Shown here: positions 8,208-19,239 of the stretch, in pieces | How positions within the stretch are numbered: the first letter of the stretch is position 1 | How the letters are laid out: every line of letters starts with the position of its first letter | NCBI GenBank assembly: GCA_016795325.1 | Contig: JAEUHY010000035.1 | Coordinates: forward strand, 124,001 to 188,000 | From: Planctomycetota bacterium | GTDB taxonomy: Bacteria > Planctomycetota > UBA1135 > GCA-002686595 | Direction: 5' to 3' | DNA length: 64,000 nucleotides | Notes under the pieces: generated by a model | Database searches by the model: none | Told to the model about the DNA's origin: nothing | The model's input: the letters and a program-made list of their open reading frames with translations, nothing else | Translations under genes and position numbers: made by a program

Positions 8208-10163
8208 GCGGACCGGCGCCTTGCGGTGTGCGCGCCGCGTCCAACGCCGCGCGCACCGTGCGGGCCAGCTCGTCGGGCGCGTAGGGCTTGCGCAGGAACG
8301 CGTTGGGACTCACGCGGCGCGCCGCGACCAGGCTATCGGTCTCCTCGTAGCCGCTCGTGAGCACGACCACGAGCTGCGGGTCGCGCTCGCGCAGCAGCAC
8401 GAGCGTTTCTTCGCCGCTCAGATCCGGCATGGTGCGGTCGAGCAGCACGCAGTCGACGCGCTCCTGGGTGCTCGCCAGAAGCGTCAGCGCTTCGCGCCCG
8501 CTGGCCGCAATGGCCGTTGAGTAGCCGAAATGCTGCAGCGCACGCGCCGCGACGCGTGCGACGGCGGGCTCGTCGTCGACCACGAGCACACGCTCGCCGC
8601 GCGCCGCCGCCGGACCGGCGTGCGTCGACTTGGGCGCGACAGCTTCGCGCGAGAGCGGCAGTTGCACGCGGGCCAACGTGCCCACTCCGACGCGGCTGGA
8701 GAGCTGCAACTCGCCGCCGTGCGCCTGCACGATGCCGCGCACCGCGGACAGCCCCAGTCCGCGCCCCTGGAACTTGGTGCTGAAGAACGGTTCGAACACG
8801 CGCGCGAGCGTGGCGGGGTCATGCCCTCGCCGTTGTCCTCGACCTCCAACTGCACGCACTCGCGCTCGACGCCGCCGAGCAGCGCGTGCACGCGCGCCAG
8901 GCGCAGGGTGATGACCCCATCGCGCTCGCCGCAAGCTTCCGCGGCGTTGAGCACGAGGTTCATGACCACCTGCTGGACCTGTCCCGCATCGGCGAGCACG
9001 GTCGCCGGCTCGCCCAGTTCGACGTTGAGCCGCACGCGCTTGGGCAGGCTGCTCTCGAGCAGGCGCAGCACGTCGCGCACCGGCGTGCGCAGATCGCAGG
9101 GCGTGGGCATGGCGCTCGCTCGGCCCGCGTAGGCGAGCATCTGGCGCGTGAGCGCCGAAGCGCTGCGCGCCGCGGTCAGGATGTTCCCGATCTGCGTCCG
9201 CGCCGGCGCGTCCGGCGCAAGGCTGCCGAGCGCCAGCGTCGCCTCGCCGAGCATCGTCGTGAGCAGGTTGTTGAAGTCGTGGGCGACGCCGCCCGCGAGG
9301 ATCCCCAGGCTCTCGAGCTTCTGCGCCTGCAGCAGCAGGCGCTCCGCCTCCGCGCGCGTGCGGCGCTCCCGCTCGAGCGAAGACACGTCGAGCACGTAGC
9401 CGGCGAAGTGAGTCGCTGCGCCGCTCGCATCGCGCGTGATCACCGTGTGGTCGTAGAGCCAACGCACCTCGCCGTCGGGGCGCACGATGCGGTACTCCTG
9501 GTCGAAGCTCTGCACGCCGGAACTGGCGTGGGCCTGCACTTCGCGCGCGACGCGTTCGAGGTCTTCGGGGTGGACGCTCGCCGAGTACGGCGCCTTGCCC
9601 GACAGAAAGTCCTCGGCGCTCACGCCGAAGAGCTGCACCACGTTCGGGGACACGTCCTCGACCGGCCAGCCCGGGGCCGCGCGCCAGCGGAACACGATCA
9701 CCGGCCCGGCCTGGAAGAAGCGTCGGTAGCGCTCGAGTTCGAGCGTCACGGCGCGCTGCTCACGGTCGTTCTGCGCGCGCGTGAAGGCCTGCTCGACACG
9801 CGCCACGACCTCGCCGGATTCCTCCGGAACCCGCAGCACATCCACCACGCCGGAGCGCAGCGCGTCGATCCACGCGCGCGGTTCAGAGTCGCTCCCATAA
9901 GCGAGCACGGCGCAGTGGGATCCGGCTTGGCAGGCCGTGAGGACGGCGCGGACGGCCGCCATCGCGCCGTGCAGCGGACACAGCGCCACGCTGGCGCCGT
10001 CGCTCAGCGCGCGCCCCAACTCCTCCGGCGTGCGCGCCTGCACGACATGCGCGCCGAACTCGCGCTCCAGGCGCAGCGCGAGGTCGGCCGCGTGCGGCGT
10101 CTGTCCGTCGCCGGCCACGACGAGCGAGTGTCGCAACTCCAGGTTCGAGGCGAGCGAGTGCAT
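8200..10163 (-). pseudogene. Hybrid sensor histidine kinase, broken by a one-base deletion
   Basis: The first 448 codons (10163 to 8820) encode a degenerate receiver-like segment (1-135), a PAS domain (about 145-265), a dimerisation/phosphoacceptor helix GGVAHDFNNLL with H295, and the start of the ATP-binding domain up to DNGEGM. The frame then turns to nonsense. The sister frame continues exactly with the rest of the ATPase (ARVFEPFFSTKFQGRGLGLS) and a full receiver domain (LVVDDEP, phosphoacceptor in LLDRTMPDLSG, then RKPY). Adding one G after codon 448 restores ATG GAC CCC GCC and gives a 654-residue hybrid kinase. Without it the product lacks the G-box and receiver and should be inactive as a kinase. 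It starts 10 bases after the upstream kinase gene, so they form an operon. A sequencing error is possible. Confidence 0.85.
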
Positions 10164-10173
10164 GGTGCGACCT

Positions 10174-12597
10174 CTAGGCGACGGGGATGCAAGCGCGGAC
10201 GCGGGTTCCCTGTCCGGTTTCCGAGTCCAGTTCGAGCCAGCCCGCGTGGGCGCGCAGGATGCTGAGCACAGCGGCCAAACCCAAGCCGCGACCGGCGACG
10301 CGCGTGGTGAAGAACGGCTCGCCCAGCCGCGCGAGCGTGGCTTGGTCCATGCCTACGCCGTCGTCGAGCACTTCGACGAACACGTGCGGCCCGCCGCGTT
10401 TCGAGCCGCGGAAGGCGGGCGTCGCGAGGTCCGCCGCTTCGTAGGAGTGCGCGCCGGTCGAGATGCGCAGCGCGCCGTTGTTCTCCTGGCAGGCTTCGCC
10501 GGCGTTCAACGCGAGGTTCAGTACGAGCTGGCGCAGCTGCGCCGAGTCCGCCGTGGCGACCGGCAGGTGCTCCTCGAGCTCGTACTCGATCCGCACGCGC
10601 TTCTTGATCGACGAACGCAGCAGCTTCTCGAGCGAGCGCACCACGGCGCTGATGTCGGCCGGACCGCGGGCCGCGGCTTCGCCGCGCGAGAGCGAGAGCA
10701 TCTGGCGCGTGATCTCGCTCGCATGCTGCGAGGCGTCGAGCGCCTGTTGCAGGATCGAGTGCGCTTCGTTCGACGGGTCGAGGCTGCTCTGCGCGAGCCC
10801 CGTGCTCGCCGCCACGACCGTCAGCAGGTTGTTGAAGTCGTGCGCGATGCCGCTCGCCATCACGCCCAGGCTTTCCAACTTGGAGGTGTGGATCAACTGC
10901 GCACGCACGCGGGCCTGCTCGGCGAGCGCTTCGTCGCGCTCGCTGACGTCGATGCCGACGCCGACGAGGTAGCGCACGCCGTCGTGCTGGAACAGCACGC
11001 CGGTGAAGTGGAACGGCGTCGATCCGCCGGCCTTGCGGATCAGGCGGGCGTCGACCTTGGTGCGGCCTTCCTCGAACACCTGGCGCACCGCGCGTTCGAC
11101 GCGCTCGCGGTCCTCGCCCGCGAAGAAGTCCATCGGACTCATCGCGGCCAGCTCGAGCGGCGTGAAGCCGGTGACCTCCTCGACGTTCGCGTTCCAGCGC
11201 ACGAAGCGACCGCTCTCCTCGAACACGTAGAAGTTGCCCGGCAAGCTGTCGACGATCGCGTCGACGAAGCGCATCTCGCGCTTGAGGCCTTCCTCGGCCA
11301 GCTTGCGTTCGGTGATGTCGTTGAGCAGGCCTTCGAGCGCCAGGAGCTCGTCCGCGCGCGAATACACGCCGCGCCCTTGCTCCCAGATCCACTTGATCTG
11401 TTTGGTGGCGGTGACGATGCGGTACACGAGCTGGAACGGCCGGTGCGCGTCGACGGCCTGCTGCACGGCGTTCCACACGTACTCGCGGTCGTCGGGATGG
11501 ATCACGTCGCGCCCGTACTGCACGACGCCGTCGAGGTAGTCGCGCGCGGGACGTCCGGTGAGCGTCGCGATCGCGTCGCTGATGAACTCCATCTCGAACT
11601 CGCGCGAGTTGCGGCAGCGGTAGGCCACCCCGGGCAGGTTGGCGACGAGCGTCGCGAGCGTGCGCTGCGTCTCGCGCAACTTGGTTTCGACCGAGTGGCG
11701 CTCGGCCACTTCGGTGTAGAGCTCCGCGTTGGCGTGCGACAGCGCGCGGCTGCGCAGCTCGAGCGTGCGCACGCGGTGGGTGAGCAGGCCGGTCAGCGCC
11801 AGCCCGACGGCGAGCGAAGCCCATCCGCCGGGTTCGGTGAGCGGACTCGGTGCATCGGGGCTGACGCGCACGACCGCGGTCCAGCCCGCGGGCGCGAGCG
11901 CCAGGCGGCGCTGCACGAGAATCTCGCCCTGGCCGTCGGCCGGCGGCGTCGGAAGGAAGTCGACCCGCAGCCAGGGCGCGCCGACGTGCTCGCCGCCGTC
12001 GCGTGCGAGTTCGTCGATGCGCACGAGCGCCGCCGACCACGCGACGATCGACGCGTCCGCGCCCGCTTGGCGCGCGGGAAGCGCGAGCAGCGCGCGTCGA
12101 CCGCCGCCGGGCACTTCCAGCTCGAGTGCGAGCGGCTGCGCATCGGTCGCGGCCGCGCGCTCGGCGAACCCGCGACTGGCGAGCTCGGCGAGGTCGAACC
12201 CGATCGGCAAGCGAGCGTTCGCAGGATGGCGCCGCGCGAGCGGCCAGCGCTCGGAGCCGTCCGCGGCGCGTTCGAACAGCAGCAGCGCTTCGACGTGGGC
12301 GAAGCGACCGAAGATCGTGCTGCAAAAGGCCTCGAACGACTCGCCGTCGGTGTTCGGACTGCTCGCGAGCAGTCCCTGCAGCGCCGCCACCGTGCTGGCG
12401 ACCTGCGCCATGTGCTCGTCGGCGGCGGCGAGCAACGCGCGGCCCTGTGCCGCGAACTCACGCTCGCGCTCGCGGTAGGCGCCCGCGAACACCAAGGCGC
12501 TGCCGACGACGGACAGGAGTCCGCCGAACGCTGCGACGAGCACCGCTTGACGCGGCCAACGCTCGCTCGTGGGAATCGAGCTGACGGAGAGCGCCAT
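10174..12597 (-). CDS. Membrane sensor histidine kinase with two PAS domains
   Basis: 807 residues. A membrane helix (about 17-40), an extracytoplasmic sensor region (about 45-250, CHASE-like in position) and a second helix (about 256-275) place the sensor outside the cytoplasm. Two PAS domains follow (about 315-430 and 445-555), each ending in the usual DITERK/DVSERD. Then come the phosphoacceptor helix (GIAHDFNNLL, H586) and an ATPase domain with N-box NLALNAGEAC, DDGVGM and GRGLGL. There is no receiver domain. This kinase is intact and nearly parallel in layout to the broken hybrid kinase just downstream, suggesting they acted together or arose by duplication. The regulated genes are unknown. 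Confidence 0.92.
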   Translation of the reverse strand: MALSVSSIPTSERWPRQAVLVAAFGGLLSVVGSALVFAGAYREREREFAAQGRALLAAADEHMAQVASTVAALQGLLASSPNTDGESFEAFCSTIFGRFAHVEALLLFERAADGSERWPLARRHPANARLPIGFDLAELASRGFAERAAATDAQPLALELEVPGGGRRALLALPARQAGADASIVAWSAALVRIDELARDGGEHVGAPWLRVDFLPTPPADGQGEILVQRRLALAPAGWTAVVRVSPDAPSPLTEPGGWASLAVGLALTGLLTHRVRTLELRSRALSHANAELYTEVAERHSVETKLRETQRTLATLVANLPGVAYRCRNSREFEMEFISDAIATLTGRPARDYLDGVVQYGRDVIHPDDREYVWNAVQQAVDAHRPFQLVYRIVTATKQIKWIWEQGRGVYSRADELLALEGLLNDITERKLAEEGLKREMRFVDAIVDSLPGNFYVFEESGRFVRWNANVEEVTGFTPLELAAMSPMDFFAGEDRERVERAVRQVFEEGRTKVDARLIRKAGGSTPFHFTGVLFQHDGVRYLVGVGIDVSERDEALAEQARVRAQLIHTSKLESLGVMASGIAHDFNNLLTVVAASTGLAQSSLDPSNEAHSILQQALDASQHASEITRQMLSLSRGEAAARGPADISAVVRSLEKLLRSSIKKRVRIEYELEEHLPVATADSAQLRQLVLNLALNAGEACQENNGALRISTGAHSYEAADLATPAFRGSKRGGPHVFVEVLDDGVGMDQATLARLGEPFFTTRVAGRGLGLAAVLSILRAHAGWLELDSETGQGTRVRACIPVA

Positions 12598-12606
12598 CGA
12601 AGCCGC

Positions 12607-12612
12607 ACTATA
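12607..12612 (-). promoter_or_regulatory. Candidate -10 (TATAGT) of the sensor kinase operon
   Basis: On the minus strand TATAGT ends 9 bases before the kinase ATG at 12597. It is one of the best -10 matches in the window, and the distance implies a transcript with almost no leader. Confidence 0.5.
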
Positions 12613-12687
12613 GCCAGCGAGGCGCGGGGCGCTCCCTCCGGCGGGTACGAGAGTCGTATCCCCGCCTGAAATTCGCGCCGCGTGGCT

Positions 12688-13176
12688 TCAGCGCAAGCGC
12701 TCGATCAGCTCTCCGGCCTGTGCGCCGGGGTCTTTGGTTGCGATCGCCTCGGCGATCCGCCCGTCGCGGCCGATCACGTAGGTGTAGCGCGCGGCGTAGG
12801 CGTCCTGGGCCGACTTCGCAGCACCGTAAGCCAGTGCGATCTTGCGACCGCGGTCCGAGAGCAGGCGGAACGTGTAGCCGTGCTTGTTGGCGAACGCGAG
12901 CTGCTCCTCGGGCGAGTCGAAGCTCACGCCGAGCACCACTGCGCCCTTGGCCTCGAACTCGCGGATTCGATCGCGGAATCCGCAGGCCTGGCGCGTGCAC
13001 CCGGGCGTGTCAGCTTTGGGATAGAACCACAGCACCACGGTCTGCCCGGCGAAGTCCGTCGACTTGACGATGCGTCCGTGCTGGTCGAGGGCTTCGAACG
13101 GCGGCGCGACGGTTCCGACCTTGAGCAGCGGAGCGTCGCCCTGGATGCGCAGCGCGGCGAGAATTCGTTTGAGCAC
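12688..13176 (-). CDS. bcp: Thioredoxin-dependent peroxiredoxin, Bcp/PrxQ type
   Basis: 162 residues from a GTG start. This is the atypical two-cysteine peroxiredoxin that reduces hydrogen peroxide and organic peroxides with electrons from thioredoxin. The signature FYPKADTPGCTRQACGF puts the peroxidatic cysteine at C60 and the resolving cysteine at C65, the PrxQ alpha-helix arrangement. The active-site proline and threonine (P53, T57) are present. No signal peptide, so cytoplasmic. It stands alone, with a TAGACT hexamer 6 bases before the start. Length and motifs are normal for the family. Confidence 0.93.
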   Translation of the reverse strand: MLKRILAALRIQGDAPLLKVGTVAPPFEALDQHGRIVKSTDFAGQTVVLWFYPKADTPGCTRQACGFRDRIREFEAKGAVVLGVSFDSPEEQLAFANKHGYTFRLLSDRGRKIALAYGAAKSAQDAYAARYTYVIGRDGRIAEAIATKDPGAQAGELIERLR

Positions 13177-13182
13177 GGCGCG

Positions 13183-13188
13183 AGTCTA
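13183..13188 (-). promoter_or_regulatory. Candidate -10 hexamer of bcp
   Basis: TAGACT on the minus strand ends 6 bases before the GTG start at 13176. No Shine-Dalgarno sequence fits in between. Confidence 0.4.
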
Positions 13189-13246
13189 GCGTGCCGTTCG
13201 CGACACGATCCACCGCGGGCGTCGCAGCTCGCAAGCGCGCGCGCCT

Positions 13247-15808
13247 CTAGCGCACGCTCACGCTGCGCGTCTCGCCGGCTGCGACGGCGACGTCGAAGTT
13301 CTGCACGAGGCCCGCCGTGTCGACGACCGTGAGGCGGTAGAGCGCGGGAGGAAGCGGCCCGAGTCGGACCGCGCCGGGGCGGAACGAGGTCAGCACGTCG
13401 AGCGACTTCAGCGCGCGTTCGACGCAGCCCACGAACTCGCGGCCCTGCTCGTCGCGCAGTGAGAGCGTCGCGCTCTGCGCCGCGGCCGCGCTGGAGAACG
13501 AGAGCTCGACGAAGCCGCCGGGTGCGAGGGTCAGCTCGAGCGCGGGCGCCTCGCCGCGCTCGACGAGCACACGTTGCAGCGCGCTGCACAACGCGCCGCT
13601 GCGCGCGTGGACGAAGTACTCGCCGGGCGCCAGCGCCGGACCTTCGAACGCGCCGTCCGCATCGCTCGCGCTCCAGGCGAAGGGCGTCAACAGGCGCGTG
13701 CCTGAGTGCACGAACAGCGAGGCCAGCGGCGCCGGCGCGCCATCGCCGTCGCGCAGGAAACCGCGGAGCAGGGTTCCGGCCGCGATCTGGATCACGACGC
13801 CGTCGACGGACCGCCCGTCACGCACGTCGAGCACCGCACTCACGCTTGCGGCTGTTTTCGCGTCGTCACCCTGCTCCGCAGTGTTCTCTTCGGCGCTGCG
13901 TCCGAGCGCGCGCGCCTTGTCGCTCTCCGGCTGCGCGTACACCGACAGCGACCAACCGCCGTCGTCGAGCCGCTCGAAAGCGAAGGCCCCGTCGGCGTCC
14001 GTGGATTTCGCGTCGCTGAAGCTCGTCAGCAGCGAGCGCGCGCCGCCGACCTCGCGGCGCAAACGCACGCTCGCGCCAGGGACCGGCGCGCCGAGCGCGT
14101 CGACCACGCGGCCGCGGATGGCGCCCGCGGGCAGTGCGAAATCGAGCTGGTCCGCCGCCGCGCGGGGCGCCTCGTACACGCGCTCGATGACGTGCGTGCC
14201 CGGCTCGTCCATCGCGGTGAGCTTCACGAGGTACGCGCCCGGCTCGGCCAGGGCGACGCGGTAACGGCCGTCGGCGTCGGTGCGCGCGATGCGCTGCAGC
14301 TCGAGCGCGCGCTCGCCGGGGCCGACGAACTGCAGCAGCGCGCTCTGCCCCGCACCGGCGAACGTGACACGACCCTCGACCAGGATGCTCTGCATCGGCG
14401 CACGGCCGAGCTCGAGGTGGACCACCTGACCGTCGTCGAGCGCGAGCACGCGCTGCGCGAGGTGCTCGAACACCTTCACCGAGTTGGGCTCGCCCAGGCC
14501 GTGCAAGCGCGCTTCTTCCTCGCCGGGGAAGCTCAGGATCGTCCAGCGCCCCGGCGCGAGCGACGCGAAATCGAACGCGCCGCCTTGGTCGCTCGCGGTC
14601 GTGCGCCGGCCCGCGCCGAAGTCGCTCTGCATCTGCAGCTCGCGCGCGGGCGCGGGCTTGCCGTCGGGGCCGAACACGACGCCGACGACGCGCGCGCCGC
14701 TGCGCAGCTGTAGGACGAGCGGCGCGGATGGGGCGCGCGCAAGCGCCGCGGGATCCGCGCTGAGCGTCGCGCTCGGCGCGGCGTCGGAGTGCAGCGCCGT
14801 GAGCTCGACGCGGCGCGCGAAGGGCGGCTCGAACTCGAAGCGACCGTCCGCGTCGCACAGCACGCTGCGAAATCCCGCCGGCGGGGACTTGGCGCCGAAC
14901 GCCTCGAGCTTGCCGGTTCCCACGCGCGCGCCCGCGGCCGGTCGGCCGTCGGGGAGCAGCACCTGCCCGCGCAAACGCAGGTCCGCGCTCGGCGCGACCG
15001 CGCTTGCGTCGGGCGACTCCTGCGCGCTGCGTGAGCTTTCCACGACGGAGCTCGTGGTCGTGGGTGCGAGCTCGACCGCGGGCCCGTCCGCCCGCGCGTC
15101 GAGCGTGCTGTCGGAAGGTTGCGCTGAGCGCAGCGCCTGCCACGCGACCCAGGCGCCGCCGAGCGCGAGCACCAACGCGCCCACGGCGAGGCCGGCGCCG
15201 AGCGGCGAACCCGCGCTGGGATCGGAGAGGCGAGCGTCGGGCGTCGGCGGCGCGAATCTCTCGCCTGCCAGCGCCAGCGGCGCGAGCGCGCGCACCCACG
15301 CACGACGCTCGCCGTACTCGCGCTCGAGCTTCTCGCGCAACTTGGCGTGCGCGCGCGTCAAGCGGCTCGTGACGGTGGCCAGCGGCACGTTCTCGGCGCG
15401 CGCGATCTCGCGCGGCGGCAAGTCGCCGAACCAGCGCAGCAGCACGACGCGGCGGTAGGGCTCCTCGAGCGCGAGCACGCAGGCCACGAGGCGCCGCTGC
15501 GTCTCGGCCTGTTCGACCAGCTCGAGCGTCGACGGCTGCGCTTCGGCGCGCGCCGCCCGCGGTTCCGCGCGGCCGCGCGCATCCTCGCGGCGCAGGTTCG
15601 ACACGCGCCGGTTGCGCAGCACCCGCGCCAGCCAGCCCGACGTGCGCTCCTGGTCGCTGGGCGGGCGCACCAGGGCCGCGGCGAAGGCCTCCTGGGTCAA
15701 ATCGTCGGCCTGGTGGACGTCGCCGCCGACGAGCTCACGCGCCAGCGCACGCGCCCAGCGGGCGTGCTCGAGCAGGGCTTCGACGTTGGGAGCAGCGGCG
15801 TCCGACAT
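13247..15808 (-). CDS. ECF sigma factor fused to membrane helix and carboxypeptidase-regulatory-like repeats
   Basis: 853 residues. The N-terminus is a sigma-70 region 2 (about 8-75; HQADDLTQEAFAAALVRP) and region 4 helix-turn-helix (about 105-165; LPPREIARAENVPLATVTSR). Residues 203-223 form one strong membrane helix. The remaining 600 residues are tandem beta-sandwich repeats of the carboxypeptidase-regulatory/cna-B type (LRGQVLLPDGRPAAGARVG, IRGRVVDALGAPVPGASV, and similar). The layout puts a promoter-recognition module in the cytoplasm and a sensing or adhesive stalk outside, so sigma and sensor are one polypeptide. How the sigma part would be released (proteolysis?) is not visible. A second protein of the same design is encoded at 31605. 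Function of the stalk is unknown. Confidence 0.85.
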   Translation of the reverse strand: MSDAAAPNVEALLEHARWARALARELVGGDVHQADDLTQEAFAAALVRPPSDQERTSGWLARVLRNRRVSNLRREDARGRAEPRAARAEAQPSTLELVEQAETQRRLVACVLALEEPYRRVVLLRWFGDLPPREIARAENVPLATVTSRLTRAHAKLREKLEREYGERRAWVRALAPLALAGERFAPPTPDARLSDPSAGSPLGAGLAVGALVLALGGAWVAWQALRSAQPSDSTLDARADGPAVELAPTTTSSVVESSRSAQESPDASAVAPSADLRLRGQVLLPDGRPAAGARVGTGKLEAFGAKSPPAGFRSVLCDADGRFEFEPPFARRVELTALHSDAAPSATLSADPAALARAPSAPLVLQLRSGARVVGVVFGPDGKPAPARELQMQSDFGAGRRTTASDQGGAFDFASLAPGRWTILSFPGEEEARLHGLGEPNSVKVFEHLAQRVLALDDGQVVHLELGRAPMQSILVEGRVTFAGAGQSALLQFVGPGERALELQRIARTDADGRYRVALAEPGAYLVKLTAMDEPGTHVIERVYEAPRAAADQLDFALPAGAIRGRVVDALGAPVPGASVRLRREVGGARSLLTSFSDAKSTDADGAFAFERLDDGGWSLSVYAQPESDKARALGRSAEENTAEQGDDAKTAASVSAVLDVRDGRSVDGVVIQIAAGTLLRGFLRDGDGAPAPLASLFVHSGTRLLTPFAWSASDADGAFEGPALAPGEYFVHARSGALCSALQRVLVERGEAPALELTLAPGGFVELSFSSAAAAQSATLSLRDEQGREFVGCVERALKSLDVLTSFRPGAVRLGPLPPALYRLTVVDTAGLVQNFDVAVAAGETRSVSVR

Positions 15809-15814
15809 GACGTT

Positions 15815-15820
15815 GTCCTA
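15815..15820 (-). promoter_or_regulatory. Candidate -10 hexamer of the sigma/repeat fusion gene
   Basis: TAGGAC on the minus strand lies 6 bases before the ATG at 15808, within the same near-start hexamer pattern. Confidence 0.35.
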
Positions 15821-15922
15821 CCACTCGCACGGCCCGGCGGACTCCACGCGACGAAATCGTGCCTGCGCGCTCGCTGCGGCCGAGTCACACACACTTGCTA
15901 CACAGACCGGCCTACAGCGCCC

Positions 15923-15957
15923 AAAAAACGAACGCGCCCGGCGCGGGGCCGGGCGCG
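15923..15957 (-). terminator. Rho-independent terminator of gcvP
   Basis: On the minus strand a perfect 10-bp G+C stem (CGCGCCCGGC with GCCGGGCGCG, 5-base loop) is followed by TTCGTTTTTT. It sits 28 bases after the gcvP stop. It is the clearest classical terminator in the window. Confidence 0.85.
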
Positions 15958-15985
15958 AAACGGAGCGTTGGTTGTACGGCGCCAG

Positions 15986-18913
<2,928 letters not shown>

Positions 18914-19017
18914 GGTGGCGTGGTCCTGGGGCCCTCATGGCCCCGCGTCACGATTCCCGGGTCGATGCGGCGCTCAGCGGATCGGCGGGCGCGCCGCGCA
19001 CTTCGAAGGCAAGGATT

Positions 19018-19181
19018 CTAGTGGGTCGCTCCAAAATTTCGCCGCACATCTCAGGCGCCTCGCCGCCCCCGCTGCGTTGCTCCGGTTCGGCGACCTATTC
19101 AGGTCGCCTGGAATCCTCGCGCCTTGCGGGGAGCGCCGAATCACCTGACATCTGCGGCGGACTTTCGAATCAACCCACTAG
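19018..19181. repeat. 164-bp imperfect palindrome, MITE-like or long-hairpin element
   Basis: The element begins CTAGTGGGT and ends ACCCACTAG. Its two roughly 80-base halves are reverse complements along their whole length with scattered mismatches: outer arms share CGCCGCA and TCAGG blocks in register, and the centre (19089-19108) is a perfect 8-bp stem GGCGACCT/AGGTCGCC around ATTC. It lies between the ends of the ClC gene and the start of gcvP and codes for nothing. CTAG at both ends could be a target-site duplication or just the tip of the palindrome. No second copy was found in this window. It may be a non-autonomous mobile element, a structured RNA or a large terminator. Confidence 0.75.
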
Positions 19182-19239
19182 GACCGCGGCGCCCGTGCCG
19201 CGACGGCGGCGACGCTTCCATCCGCGCCTCGCGTCCGGC

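Noticed and set aside
13247..15808. Sigma/repeat fusion as an assembly artefact
   Set aside because: A second gene of the same layout (31605) and a continuous frame with constant codon use make a chimera unlikely.
18914..19017. Glycine riboswitch before gcvP
   Set aside because: No paired aptamer core or conserved purine-rich junctions could be found; the palindrome further upstream has a different layout.
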